Counted from the stretch's first letter, positions 16,189 to 26,829 are shown. The stretch is DNA of 64,000 bases from Prorocentrum cordatum (GCA_963575745.1 CAUYUJ010010435.1:1-64000); one strand, 5' to 3'. Notes: a model not told the origin generated them from the sequence alone. Numbers and translations: made by a program.

Positions 16189-18960
16189 TTGCCAGAAGTG
16201 AGTTGGCACCAGTCAGCTGCTGCATTGGAGTACGCTTCACAATTGATCGATGATGCTCGACGGCCGCTCAGCGATCAACAGCAGCCGGTGCTCCTGGACC
16301 ACGTGTATTTCAGCTTGGCCCAGGACTTGGAAGCTACAATCAGTAAGAAAACTAACACCCCCCTCAAGCCTAGCAAGCACCCCAGGGCCCACCCCCCTCA
16401 GGTTCTTATGGTCCCCGCTGAGGCCAAGGCTGCTAGGAGTAGGGCTAAATGGGTGGCCTACACGGGCCCTTTGAGATGGCTCATCAATAGGATTCAAGAT
16501 TTCCATAGATGTGTTCAGGACTGGAATCTTACTGAGTTTCAGGACGCTCTCGACAGCTTAGACGATTGCCCTGAGTTGTTCACCACCGCCGTGTCCCTCA
16601 AGGAGGGGCTGCACGAGATTAGAGTTGCCGCAGGTTTGTTGCACGTTGATTTCAGCGCTGGTGCCCTGAACCAAGCGCTGGCGATCCAGGCTCTGGACGA
16701 GCTGCTAGAGCACGTCACCAAGCTCCTGTATCAGGAGCAGGCGGCAGAGAACGCTGCCGACGGGAAGGCATGGAGGGATTGGGTTCAGGACAACATGAAG
16801 GGAGGCATGGGATGGGCTCACAGATGGACTAAGCGTTTGGAGGCCTGGAGGCCCTCGTCAGTTCCATTTAAGTCGCAGTATTCTGGCAGGCCCCAGCATA
16901 TATTGCAGGTAGAAGCTGATCGTCTGGCAACAATATGGCAGGCCTCCCAGGATGCCCCACCACAGCTCGTTCCTGACAGAGATGATCGTATTGCCCTGGG
17001 CCCCATCAGCCCCACGAGATTACGAGAAGTTGCGAAACGTTTTCCCCATGCCACTGCCTCTACCTGGGACGGTTTCCACCCCAGGCATTTCAGTATGTTG
17101 AATAATGAGCAGGCAGAGATTGTCTGCGATTTTATCGGCCTGATTGAAAAGATTGGACATATGCCAACCCAGCTTCAAGGTATCGTATCGACTCTTATGA
17201 TGAAGTTGAAACAACATGATGCCCCAGCCAGTCAGCTTTCTTTCAGGTCCATTGGTATGCTCCCAGCGTTGTGCAGAGTCTGGGCTAGGCTCAGGAGGTC
17301 AGCGGCCAGAGAGTGGGAGGCACACCACCGCAGGCCGTACCTTGCTCATCAGGCTGGTCACTCCATAGTGGAATTAGTATATAAACAATCCTTGGAATGC
17401 GAGTTCAATAGCTCTGACAAAGATCAACAATATAGTGCCCAAGTTCTCTACGATTTATCTAACTACTACGAACATGTTGATCGGCCATGTCTCGCTTGCC
17501 GTGCTGTTGAATCTGGTTTCCCGTGTTGTTTATTGCGTATCATAGTATCTCAATATGCCAGCGAACGCATAGTTGCACTACAAGATTGTGCAGCCAGCGT
17601 AGGCAAGCCTTGGAGGGGCATTGCCGCAGGATGCAGTTGGGCCACCTATCTTGTGCAAATGTATGTGCTTGCCCCGCTCGACGTGTGGACGCAGGCGCAT
17701 TGTCATATCAGGCTCGCGATGTTTATAGATGATATGATGCTCCAGTGCCACGGCCGCAGTTACAGCCTCATCGTCAGCCAGCTCAATATTGCTGTCAGGT
17801 CCATGACAGACTGCATCACCAATGAGTTTAAGTGCCAGATCGCCAGCAAGAAAAGTCAGGTCCTGGCGTCCCAACAAGCCCTTCAGGATCAAATCAGGAC
17901 TGCTCTCGGGCCTCTGGCAGGCCCGAACGCGGATCGGTCTGGACCTAACCTGGGATGTGAAACAGGGGCTGGACGGCCCCAGCGCCGTTGGAGAAAGCAG
18001 CGTAAGATTTCGGAACGTCTTGATAAGATGCGTAAAAGACGTAACAGGGTTCGCATGCTCAAGAGAGCTGGGGGTAACACTCATAAGCTGTATAGGACTG
18101 GCCTCGAGGCGGCCACCACGTTCGGAGTCGAGGTGACTGGCATCAATGGCACGCAGTTGGAATATGCTAGGTCGCAGTTTTTGGCTGCTGCGGGACCCCG
18201 TTGCCCGACGCGCAGCCGCAGCCTGGCCCTGCTCATCCTCAAGGACCCCTTGTGGAAAGCTGCCCTGGGCCCTGCCATAATGCGGCACCGCCTTGTCTGG
18301 GACGCCGCCACCCGCCCCCACCTTGCCGTGGCCAGTCTCCAGCAGTTGCGTGTTTGGGCTGAGGCCATCCCCCCGAGAGTTTCAAAATCTTGGGGCTCCT
18401 CCAGGGGCCCCCTCAGCGCCGCGGTGCTTTCGCTTAAAAGGATCGGTTGGAAAGGCCAGGGACCATTTACTTTTGTGACCTCCTCAGGCATTGAGTACCC
18501 TCTCCCAGGACATTCCCCCGCTCCCCTCCAACAGCTCATGGAGTTCGACTGGCGCGGCCAGCTCGCCCCCAAGGCGGCCGAGAAGATCGGCCACCCGAAC
18601 GCCCAGTTCGATGTGGTTGCTGCCCGTGCTGCTCTATCGTCACCAGACCTCCTTGGCCACCAGAAGGGAACCCTCCTCGCCTTCCTCACTCAGAGCATAT
18701 GGACTATGGACAGAGCCAAGGCAGCAGGATACGAAGTCGAGACTGGCTGCGAGTGCGGCCACCATTCGGACAACCTCGGCCACCGCATACTATATTGCCC
18801 GAAGACAGAGAATCTCATAGCCACTCATTTCTCGGCAGCGGAGCTTCAGAATTTAAGAGAGCCTCCTCCCCAGACCCTGCCCCAGTACCTCGGCTTCCAG
18901 TTGGTCCCCGAGTATCGTGGTGAGAACCCTCCTGGTTCGGGCCTGGAGTTTGGGGAGTTT
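16189..18960 (+). pseudogene. LINE ORF2 reverse transcriptase domain
   Basis: Part of one 983-codon open frame (16189-19140) continuous in frame with the endonuclease. The linker has GMGWAHRWTKRLE near 16807. RT blocks are motif A LYDLSNYYEHVD (Asp at 17452), motif B GIAAGCSWATYLVQM (17617 on) and motif C FIDD (17722-17733). A thumb with RRWRKQRK and KMRKRRNRVRML follows near 17980-18060. A later C-x-C...HRILYC block (about 18748-18801) is a probable zinc site between RT and RNase H. All polymerase aspartates are present, so this domain is intact, but the stops on both sides make the gene as a whole broken. Confidence 0.88.
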
Positions 18961-20154
18961 TGGTGTGCTCAGGAAGGGGTCACCCCTCAGGAGGCTTTCA
19001 GCGAAGGGGAACTGTATATAGACGGTAGTTGCACTAACCACGGTCACTATGTTTTCAACGCCGCAGGTTTCGCGGTTGTCTGGTTGCGTAACGGAGAAGC
19101 CTTTGCCCATTTCAGTGGCCGAGTCGGCCAGTTGTTTTGACAAACCTCGGGGGCCGCGGAGCATTTGGCCGCTGTTGCGGCCAGTATTCTGTCTAGGAAT
19201 GTTGAAGTGATTTAGTCTGACTATAAAGGAGTTCTGTCTCTGCACCAAGGTACAGAGCACCCTCGGCACAACTTGTGGGATGGGTGTAAGGTGTTGGCCG
19301 GCAGAGGCCAGTTCCCCCTCGGCCAGCGCCTGCGTAAGGTAAGGCCCACCAAGATTTTCAGGCCCTCTCAGAAGGCAGTGAAGGGCGACGGTTGGCCGAA
19401 GGTAATAATGCTGCTGATCGGATTGCCAAGGCTGCCGCTTTTAAAGGAATGCAGCCCAGCGAAGCAGAGAAAAGCGATTTCACTGACAGTCGGAAGTTTC
19501 TCTTGCGTTATTTGAAGTATGTTGCTCAGGCTCTGGGAGAGTGGCCCGCGATCGCCCCGCACTGTAACAAAGCCTTGGCCGCCCCAGAGAAGAGCTTGTC
19601 TCCCCCCCTCGGGTGCCGCCTCTGCCCTTACGTCGTGGACGCCGCCGTCGTCGGTCGTGCCTCCCCCCCTCCGCCTCCTCCTGAGCCCCAAGAGGAGCCC
19701 AGGGAGCCCTTCAGGTATCACACGTGGGCTCTCATCCATCAGTACCATAGGTGCATCCTGTGTAGGGTGCAGACTAAGTCGTTCAAACAGCGGGAAGTTT
19801 TACAGGCCCAGCATTGCCCAGGCCACTGTAAGCAGCTTTCCGATCTTGTGCATGATAATAAAAGGCCATGAATTGTTTTACTACGAGCACCTTGATCACC
19901 CGACGAGTATCTTGGTTTGCCATAAGTGTGGATCCTTCTCTGAAGGGTTGGGTCGAGGGCTCACTAGTGTGTGCAGCACTAGAGTGAGCCACCAAGGAGC
20001 GGCCACTCAGCTAGCCCGCGTCCAAGAGGGTCGAGATCCAAAGGGCACTAAGTCGTCCCCGATCGTTTTTAAGACCCCCGCTATTCCCCTGGCCCAGCTG
20101 GTGCGCGAGGAGCGTGCCAAGGCCCTGGGAGAGGAGGCACAAAGCCCTCCATAG
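18961..20154 (+). pseudogene. LINE ORF2 RNase H and Cys/His tail (disrupted)
   Basis: RNase H blocks are YIDGSC (Asp at 19021), SGAAEHLA near 19147-19170, SDYKGVL (Asp near 19219), KAHQDF near 19341-19358 and EGNNAADRIAK near 19400-19430. A TGA at 19138-19140 and a TAG at 19213-19215 interrupt it. At about 19341 the reading shifts by one base, consistent with a single-base loss between the third and fourth blocks. A second shift near 19860 moves coding back to frame 1. The tail then has CRLCPY, HRCILC and LVCHKCGSFSEGLGRG followed by GAATQLARVQEGRDPKG. I associate this Cys/His tail with dinoflagellate LINEs. It ends at TAG 20152-20154. Confidence 0.75.
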
Positions 20155-20208
20155 TCAGCCGCGCTCTCTCGCGGCGGACATCGAACAGCCCCAAGCTGTG
20201 TGCGTGTC

Positions 20209-20346
20209 CTCCTCCTCCTCTTCCTTCTCCTCCTCCTCGTCCTCCACCTCCTCCTATTTCTCCCCCTCCTCTTCCTCCTCCTCCTCCTCTTCCTCCTCCT
20301 CCTCCTCCTCCTCCTCCTCCTCCTCCTCCTCCTCCTCTTTCTCTTC
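20209..20346. repeat. (TCC)n tract, 3' border of the LINE
   Basis: About 140 bp of TCC with TTC interruptions, starting about 55 bp after the ORF2 stop. Confidence 0.95.
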
Positions 20347-20689
20347 CTCCTTTCCCGTGCCCTCCCCCCCCCGTGGCCTTCCAGGCAACCCGGAATTGTC
20401 AGCCCCCCGTCTGCCTGCCCTGCCCTTCCGCTATTGCGGCGGCGAGGAGGTCCGCGAAACATTTGTTTTAATCGTCCGCCCCAAAAGTTTTTTTACCACA
20501 AAAATATTTTTACCCCCCATTACGTGAGAAGCTTCTGTTTAAAGCAGTCAGCACTAGTTTTGGGATGGTGTTTCAGCTATTCATATGCTTTAACTAGTCG
20601 TTCAACTTCCGGGAGGACATGCCCGACTTGGGGGTAGGACCCAGGACCGGGATAAATCGGTCCAGAGCATTGCAGATCGCTGTCGGCGC
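20347..20689. other. Spacer with one family A end
   Basis: A family A right end (GGAGGACATGCCCGACTT) sits at about 20612-20629 without a clear left end. No gene was recognised. Confidence 0.5.
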
Positions 20690-20960
20690 GTTCCCAGGCG
20701 CTCCGGAACGGCCGCGGCGCCCATTGGAACTGTTGGATTTCCACGAACCCCCCTGGGCCGACGTTGTCCCCGTCTTTCGGAGGTTGATAGACCTGCCCTG
20801 ACACGTCGATCAGTGAATTGCCCGTGTTCGGTTCTCGAGAGGGCGCCGCGGCCGTCACTTTCCAGGCTTGCGCCCGCCAGGTTTGGGCCCGAGGTCGTTT
20901 CCACGAAACCACGTTTTGCCAAAGGGGGTTTTGTCCATCCCCGATGTTGTCCCTGTCTTG
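20690..20960. repeat. Dispersed repeat family K, copy 1
   Basis: Shares CCCTGACACGTCGAT, TTCGGTTC, CGAGAGGGCG and CGCGGCCGTCA, in the same order, with 46413-46650. The unit is about 200 bp and the ends are unclear. Confidence 0.65.
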
Positions 20961-21170
20961 GCCTCGTCGCATCCCGGGGGCATTCGAGCGGCGCGGGGGC
21001 CCCAGCGCGCGGTGAGTCGGCGGGGGCTCGGTGGGTCTCACAGCCGGCGGCCTCCGAGGTCCCAGCGCCGCGCGGTGGCGGACAGCGTGGCGGTGTTTTT
21101 TGGGATCCCGACGTCACCACGCGGAGCGTCACCACGCGCAGTTTTGGTCGAGGGAGAGGACACGCCACAG

Positions 21171-21322
21171 GCAGAAACGTTTGGCGCCCCGCGCGGATTG
21201 CTCGGATCTGCGCCAGGACCCCCTTGCCTGGCGCGCGGAGAGGCGCCGCCCCGGGGGGTCCGAGCGCAGATCCAGGAGTTTTGCGCGGAGCCTCCACACT
21301 TTGTGTTTATGGCGCTGTTTCT
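21171..21322. mobile_element. Family B GC-rich hairpin element, copy 3
   Basis: Left arm CCGCGCGGATTGCTCGGATCTGCGC and right arm GCGCAGATCCAGGAGTTTTGCGCGG, followed by the terminal TTGTGTTTATGGCG. The centre differs from other copies. Confidence 0.7.
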
Positions 21323-21659
21323 TCCTCCTGCCTGGGGCCCCGAGTGGCCCGAGCACATTCAGGAGGGGAAAATACACACAGACACAATTAATCGTGGATT
21401 TCCCAGAGAATATGGGAAACATATAGGAAATGGGGGGGAAAACAAAAACCCAGAAAACATGGGACAAATATGGGGAATCCTTTTACCTGTGTGTATTTGT
21501 TTGTGTGTCCTTGGGCCCCTTGACACGTGCGCACCCCGGGCCAGGCGCCGAAGACATTTTGGCAGGCGCCGCCGCGGCCTCCCGGCGGGAGGCGGACCGC
21601 CTCGCGCGCTTTCGCTGGCCTCCCGAGCAGCCAGGCGGGAGGAGGGGGGGAGCACTCGG
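21323..21659. other. Unassigned spacer
   Basis: Mixed sequence; no gene was recognised. Confidence 0.4.
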
Positions 21660-21858
21660 GTGCGGAAAGAATGCGCACGGAAAGAATGGGCACAATGCCT
21701 CCTGTTCAGTTTGAGCAGGACTCGTTGTCCGCGCCGCCGCGGCCTTTGCCCATTTGGGACAGAAGGCCGCCTGCCCAACAGCGGCCGCTGTTGGTTTGGG
21801 GCAGCATTTGCTGTTGGGCCTGGTGCCCCTTCTTTCCGTGATCATCTCGGGCGTCCAA
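21660..21858. mobile_element. Family E inverted-repeat element, copy 1
   Basis: Contains GAAAGAATGGGCACAATGCC, CAGCGGCCGCTG and CATTTGCTGTTGGGC, ending CGGGCGTCC. It matches 58944-59152 in the opposite orientation. The left terminal arm is less complete here. Confidence 0.7.
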
Positions 21859-22014
21859 AATTGTCGGTGGTCCGAAGATAAGGCCCTGGGGGCTGGGCTC
21901 CCAAGAATAGAAAGGGATCCGGGGGTGGATCTGCGTTGCTTGGGGCACCTCGTCCTTATAGGACCCCACCCCTCAGGACCTCTGCGGGCCCCCGCTTCAA
22001 AGAAAAGTCCTTGA

Positions 22015-22192
22015 AAATGGAAACGGCAAAAAAAAACAGCGACCGGAAACGGCAAAAAAACCGTTCCAGGATTGGAACCGGAGCCGGAACCGGTCAAAAA
22101 ACGGCGGCGGAACCGGTACAAAATCGGCGTCGGAACCGGCAAAAACATTGCAAAACGGAACCGGTAACAAAACGGCCCTATCGGTTCCAGGG
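22015..22192. repeat. CGGAACCGG/AAAACGG minisatellite
   Basis: Degenerate units of about 20-25 bp alternating CGGAACCGG with A-runs. Confidence 0.8.
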
Positions 22193-22219
22193 CCCCCTAA
22201 GCTCAGGACACCATCCTTG

Positions 22220-22560
22220 ACCGAACTTGGCCGCGACGGCGGCCGTGGCCGTCTTCGCCGACGTCGCCGACGTCGCCCGTCGTCCACGCTGTCGGTCGCC
22301 AGCGATGTTGGTCGCCGACGTCCGTCGTCGTCGTTCGTCGTTGTTTATCGCCATCTGGCGTCGACGCCGTCTGGCGTCTGCCGTCGTCCATCGTCGCCGT
22401 CCGTCGTCGACGCTGTCCGTCGCCGTCGGTCGTTGGTCGACGCTGCCCGTCGACAGCGGCTGCGGTCTTCGGCCGCTGGCGTCCGTCGCCGCCGTCGACG
22501 GCGGCCCTTGCTGCGAGGCGGCGCCGGCGAAGCACCGCGGCCTCGCCACGTTCGCGGCGT
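22220..22560. repeat. CGTCG/GTCGCC triplet-like repeat
   Basis: About 340 bp dominated by CGTCGTC, GTCGCCG and CGACG. Frames on both strands are by-products. Confidence 0.8.
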
Positions 22561-22603
22561 TCCAGAAGGCGTGCCCCTCGCGGTACGGCGCTACGACGAG
22601 GCC

Positions 22604-22712
22604 CATTAGCTCCTCGCGTCGTCAAGAAATCACGACGGTTGTTTTGTTGTAGTTGCTGTTTTCTGCCTCCGGGGGCATTCGCCGGGCCCCGGGACCGTCA
22701 AACATCGATTAT
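22604..22712. repeat. Dispersed repeat family I, copy 1
   Basis: CGCGTCGTCAAGAAATCACGAC followed by a T/G-rich middle and GCCTCCGGGGGC...GGGCCCCGGGACCGTCAAAC. Relatives lie at 26366-26476, 31446-31560 and 63520-64000. Confidence 0.65.
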
Positions 22713-23089
22713 CCGAGCAGAGCACCAGAATAGCAGTAAAGGTGAAGAGGCGGATCGATGAGTAGGAACACGTGCAGTTCAACATATCCTCTGGGATCCT
22801 ATGACCTCGACGATTCGGGGTAGAAGAGCGAGAGCATGGTTACACGAACCTCAACTTGTCTTCAACAGCACGGCTCGTGGCCGTTCAGATCAAGCATGCA
22901 GTCGGCATGGAGGCGAGGGCCTCCTCCTCCTCCTCCTCCTGTAGATTCCCGCGCAGGTTGTGAGGAAAAGCCTCGGGCGACCCAGCTGCAAGGCTGGGGC
23001 GACCTCGGGTAGCCAGGCGCCGCGGAGCGCCTCGGGCTCCCCCCGTCCCTCCCGAGGGGCGGGGGCTCTGCCGTCGTCTTCTCCGTGCA

Positions 23090-23540
23090 GCTGCTTCGGA
23101 CGCAGCTCCTGGGAGGTCAAATTCTGATTTTGCCCTGTCGCAGGCCTAGAGATTGACACCAACACCAATCTCGGCAGTGTTCCTCCACCGAGGGAGGAAG
23201 ATCCCGATCTCGGTGATGGTGGTAATATTCTGGTTTCCAAGGTGACCGAAATATGACCACCAATACCGACATCTAGGATCATCTCCCCCGTGTGGAGGCA
23301 GCCCCCTGTCTTGGTGTTGGTGCCCATTTCCAGGCCTTCAACCCTGGTCAGTAATCGGGCTCAGTCCGGCTGAATCCCGTTTTGTTTGGCTTTCCCGCGT
23401 AATCCCGCTTCATCCGGCTGAATCCCGCTCAATCCGAGGCCCACTCTGGCGCAACAGCCCCAAAATGGGGCTCAATCCTTTTTTAAATCCTTCCGACGAA
23501 GACCTCCCAGTAGATGCTCCCTAGAATGGTTCGAACCGTT
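23090..23540. repeat. Dispersed repeat family L, copy 1
   Basis: Shares ACGCA(G/A)CTC(C/A)TGGGAGGT at its start, GGCTGAATCCCG/AATCCCG words in the middle and CGAAG(A/G)CC(T/C)CCCAG near its end with 24930-25170. Copy 1 contains an extra hairpin element at 23153-23325. Confidence 0.6.
23153..23325. mobile_element. Long imperfect hairpin element
   Basis: CACCAACACCAATCTCGG on the left mirrors TTGGTGTTGGTG on the right. The inner arms CTCGGTGATGGTGGTAATATT and ATATGACCACCAATACCGA also pair, so almost all 170 bp can fold back. Confidence 0.65.
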
Positions 23541-23604
23541 TGCCCCACAGAAACGCCATTTATGAGGGAACTCAGGACGGAAAGGTGGTCCCGCGGAATG
23601 GTCA

Positions 23605-23746
23605 GGCGATCGCAAACATGGATCAAGAGGGCGTGGATCAGCGACGGGTCCCATTTCAATGGGAAATCGCTGGTTTCCGCCGCCGAGTGAGGCGGCACTG
23701 GCCGCATTTTGGGGGTGGCACCCTCCCCGATCCATGTTTGCGCGCC
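23605..23746. mobile_element. Family D inverted-repeat element, copy 2
   Basis: Ends GGCGATCGCAAACATGGATC and GATCCATGTTTGCGCGCC. The interior shares GCGTGGAT(C/T)AGCGACGGG and the GAGGCGGCAC(T/C)GGCCGC block with copy 1 but is about 45 bp shorter. Confidence 0.75.
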
Positions 23747-24059
23747 CCAGAAAAGTGTCGGGACGTCTGGGAGTCGTCGCTGTGACACAAATCATGCCGA
23801 CGTTCGCGGCGTCCCAGAAGACGTCCAATCGGTGGTTGCCGCCGAGGATCACCGGCAACCTTTAGGGGGGACGGAATCAGGGAGTTCGAAGTGTGCGATT
23901 CCAGTTTTTCATACGGTTCTGTTGGCTCCGAAAGGTTTTCCAGCCTTTGGGTGCTTTGCAGCCTGCACCTCACCGCGAGGATGTTCCAGGGGTGTCCGAA
24001 TTGTCCCAGACGGCCGCCGGAGAGCCGAGTTATGACCCGAACGGGTTCTTTGCGAAGGG

Positions 24060-24690
24060 CCTAACCAGAGGCTGCTGTGAGTACCGCGCTGTGGGTACTC
24101 CTTTCGGTGGAGTTCCCCATGGGGCCATGGGGCGTGTGAGGGGTGTGCCGATAGGCGCGTGGGGACGCATGCGACCCCTGCCACTGAGGACTCCGCTGGA
24201 GTACCCTGTGGGGCCACGAAGCGTGTGATGGAAGTGCCGGAACGGGTGCGGCGCCCACGTCAGAACGGTGCCTCTGAGGCCTCAGGCGGAGCTTCCTATG
24301 GGGCAAAGAACCGTGTGATGGGTGTGCCGAAACGGGCGTGACACCCACATGCGAACGGCGCTCCTGGGGTCTTCGGTGGAACCCCTATGAGGCAACGAAA
24401 TGTGAAGGATTTGCCTAAACTGGTGCGACGCTCACATGCGAACGATGCATCTGAGGCCTTCGGTGAAGCTCCCCATAGGGGCCACGAGGCGTGTGAGCGG
24501 TGTGCCGAAATGAGCGTGACGCCCACATGCGAACGGTGCTTCTGGGGCCCTGGGTGGAGCTCCTTGTGGGGCCACGAGGCGTGTGAGGGGTGTGCCGAAA
24601 CGGGTTCGATGCCCACATGCGAACGGTGCCACCGGTGCCTTCGGTGGAGCTCCCCATGGGGCTACGAAATGTGTGAGGAGTGTGCCTAAA
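24060..24690. repeat. About 90-bp tandem array with CxxC-coding potential
   Basis: About seven diverged units. The marker CCACATGCGAAC recurs near 24345, 24432, 24523 and 24613 (steps of 87, 91 and 90). The last units read CERCAEMSVTPTCERC and CEGCAETGSMPTCERC in one frame (24387-24689); earlier units are out of frame. Confidence 0.85.
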
Positions 24691-25170
24691 TTTGCATGCG
24701 GAGGGCAAGGGCAGGGGTGGGAGGAGAGGGAGGAGGGGGAGGCGGGAGGAGGAGGACGAGGAGCAGGAGGAGGAGGAGGAGGACGCGGGGCGCTGTCTCT
24801 TCAAAACGAGAAACCAACACCACAGGATGTTCGGGAACTAGAAGGCGTTGTTAGGGGGGGGTAGGCTCATGGGGTCACGCATCGACCCGTCCCCCCCTGA
24901 CAGTCCCCAGAGGGCGAGCTTAGCAAACCATCTTAAGACGCAACTCATGGGAGGTTCAATTCAACATCGTTGCTGGTATGCTTGTGGTTAAAAGCCAGCT
25001 CAAACCGGAATAATCCTTGTCAGTTCTGGGTCATTCCGATCAATCTGGCTTTACACGGCCTAATCCCGTGATCAATCTGGGCTCATCGGGCTCAATGGCC
25101 GTGGCCCATCGATCGGGCTTGATATCTTGCGATCGTTCTCACGAAGGCCCCCCAGATGTTGTCTCCTAAA
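24691..25170. other. GGA-rich tract and family L copy 2
   Basis: (GGA)n-like sequence at about 24715-24785, then family L at about 24930-25170, which lacks the hairpin found in copy 1. Confidence 0.55.
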
Positions 25171-25199
25171 CCATCGAAGCAGGAGCGAATTGCACAGGC

Positions 25200-25350
25200 A
25201 TGATCTCTCGGAAGCCGCGCGGTTTTCCTGGATTAGCGCAGGACCCCCTTGGGCGGCGCTGGAAGAGCCGCCCGTGGCGCGCTCCGCACGCCAGGGACTG
25301 GATGAGAAGGTCTAGCGCCGATCCAAGAAATCAGCACACTTCGAGTACAG
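25200..25350. mobile_element. Family B GC-rich hairpin element, copy 4
   Basis: GCCGCGCGGTTTTCCTGGATTAGCGC on the left against GCGCCGATCCAAGAAATCAGC on the right, with GGCGCGCTCCGCACGCCAGGGA in the middle. More diverged than other copies. Confidence 0.65.
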
Positions 25351-25498
25351 TCGACAAGGTAGGGCCCTCGGATCCAGGCGTCGCGAGAGGATCATGATGG
25401 CCGTTTGTTGTGTCATATCTTCGGGCACCGAATCTGCTTCTCGCTAGGCAAACTGAGCTGGCCGGTCTGCTTGTCTGAACTGACTGGATTGGACTCCC

Positions 25499-25656
25499 TT
25501 ACGTCGGGCCTGTCCCTCTACAGGAGGAACATTCAAAAATATTCAAAAGACTTGGGGACGATTTGTTGGACCAATTCTTTGAATTTTCGGATATATTTGT
25601 AACTATTTCAAATTTTCCCTCCAAGCTCCGCCTGTAGGAGGGCACGCCCGACTTAA
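25499..25656. mobile_element. Family A inverted-repeat element, copy 3
   Basis: 158 bp from TTACGTCGGGCCTGTCC to GCACGCCCGACTTAA, with inner ends CTACAGGAGGAAC and CCGCCTGTAGGAGG. The flanks do not form a convincing duplication. Confidence 0.85.
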
Positions 25657-25990
25657 TTGTACCCTCGAAGCGTTTTCCCGTCACAGTGGTGGGAAGAGGG
25701 ACTCGCCAAAGCTGCTCGGCTCAGGTGGGCCACACTATAACTCTGCACCCCCAGGGCGATCTCACACAAAAAACTTCCTCTGGTCAGGGCGGGAGGGCTT
25801 CTGCGGGGCCCCCTGCCTTCCGAGAAGGGTCTGCGCCGTGGGCGGCAGCAGTGCAAGCACGCCGCGCCGCCCCCTCCCGAGAGGCGCTGGGCGCGCTGGG
25901 CCTCCGGTACGGCGAGCCGGAGGCGAGGGCCGGGGGACCCCCGCCGAGGCAGGAGCTGGGAGAGGCCCGTCGAGGCGGTGGGCGAGGATG
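25657..25990. other. Unassigned GC-rich spacer
   Basis: Frames stay open on both strands because of composition. No domain was recognised. Confidence 0.4.
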
Positions 25991-25992
25991 AG

Positions 25993-26325
25993 GACCTCCT
26001 CCTCCTCCTCCTCCTCCTCTTCCTCCTCCTCCTCCCCCTCCCCCTCCTCCTCCTCCTCCTCCTCCTCCTCCTCCTCCTCCTCCTCCTCCTCCTCCTCCTC
26101 CTCCTCCTCCTCCTCCTACCCCTCCTCCTCCCCCTCCTCCTCCTCCCCCCTCCCCCTCCTCCTCCCCCTCCCCCTCCCCCTCCCCCTCCCCCTCCCCCTC
26201 CGCCTCCACCTCCTCCTCCTCCTCTCCTCCTCCTCCTCCTCCTCCGTCTCCTCCTCCTCCTCCTCCTCCTCCTCCTCCTTCCTTCCCCCTCCCCTTCCTC
26301 CTCCTCCTCCGCCTCCTCCTTCTCC
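25993..26325. repeat. (TCC)n/CCCCTCC tract
   Basis: About 330 bp of TCC with a CCCCTCCCC-rich centre (26140-26200). Confidence 0.95.
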
Positions 26326-26365
26326 TCCATTTCCTCGAGGAGGGGGGCGAGGACGAGGACCCAGA

Positions 26366-26476
26366 CCCCCTCGCGTCGCGAAATAATCTCGACGGGATTC
26401 TGTTGTTACCCTGTTCTGCATCTGGGGGCCCTTGCCAGGCCCCGGGGCCGTCTGTCAAACGACGCGGGATAAAGCG
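26366..26476. repeat. Dispersed repeat family I, copy 2
   Basis: CGCGTCGCGAAATAATCTCGAC, T/G-rich middle, CTGGGGGCCC and CCAGGCCCCGGGGCCGTC. Related words continue to about 26555 (GGGGGTCGACGTCGTGAGAA). Confidence 0.6.
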
Positions 26477-26596
26477 CGAGTCCTAGGGAATTTTGGTGGA
26501 GACCTTTGGGGGTCGACGTCGTGAGAAAGTCATGACGTCAGGGGTCTGTGGACGGTGATGCTGCGGGTTGTGCACAGACAGCCCGCCCAGGTAGTC

Positions 26597-26718
26597 CTGG
26601 CCGGCCTCGACTGCAGGCCCCCCCCGAGAAGCTCCAGACGGCCTGGCGCCCCGAGCACCCCGAGCCCTGGCTGGCCTCGACTGCAGGCCCCCCTCGAGAA
26701 GCTCCAGACGGCCTCAAC
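26597..26718. repeat. 70-bp tandem duplication
   Basis: CTGG(C/T)(C/T)GGCCTCGACTGC and CGAGAAGCTCCAGACGGCCT occur twice, 70 bp apart. Confidence 0.85.
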
Positions 26719-26829
26719 GGTCACACCGAGCAGCCCGAGGCGTTCTCCACCATTCAGCCAGGGGGCGCGGAGCGCCCAAGGGGGCGCCGCTGGAGGCGGG
26801 CTGTCTGCGCGCAGCCCGAAGCCTTACCG

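Larger units (their letters stand above)
14108..20208 (+). mobile_element. Near full-length LINE (ORF1; EN-RT-RNase H ORF2)
   Basis: It holds an intact ORF1 and a broken ORF2 with apurinic-type endonuclease, reverse transcriptase, RNase H and a Cys/His-rich tail, in the canonical LINE order and about 6.1 kb long. (TCC)n borders both sides: it ends at 14107 and resumes at 20209. The first ten bases, TTGGCTCAAG, equal the 3' end of the dinoflagellate spliced leader. ORF2 carries four in-frame stops and two frameshifts, so the copy is dead although recent enough for a 983-codon RT frame to survive. Confidence 0.9.
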
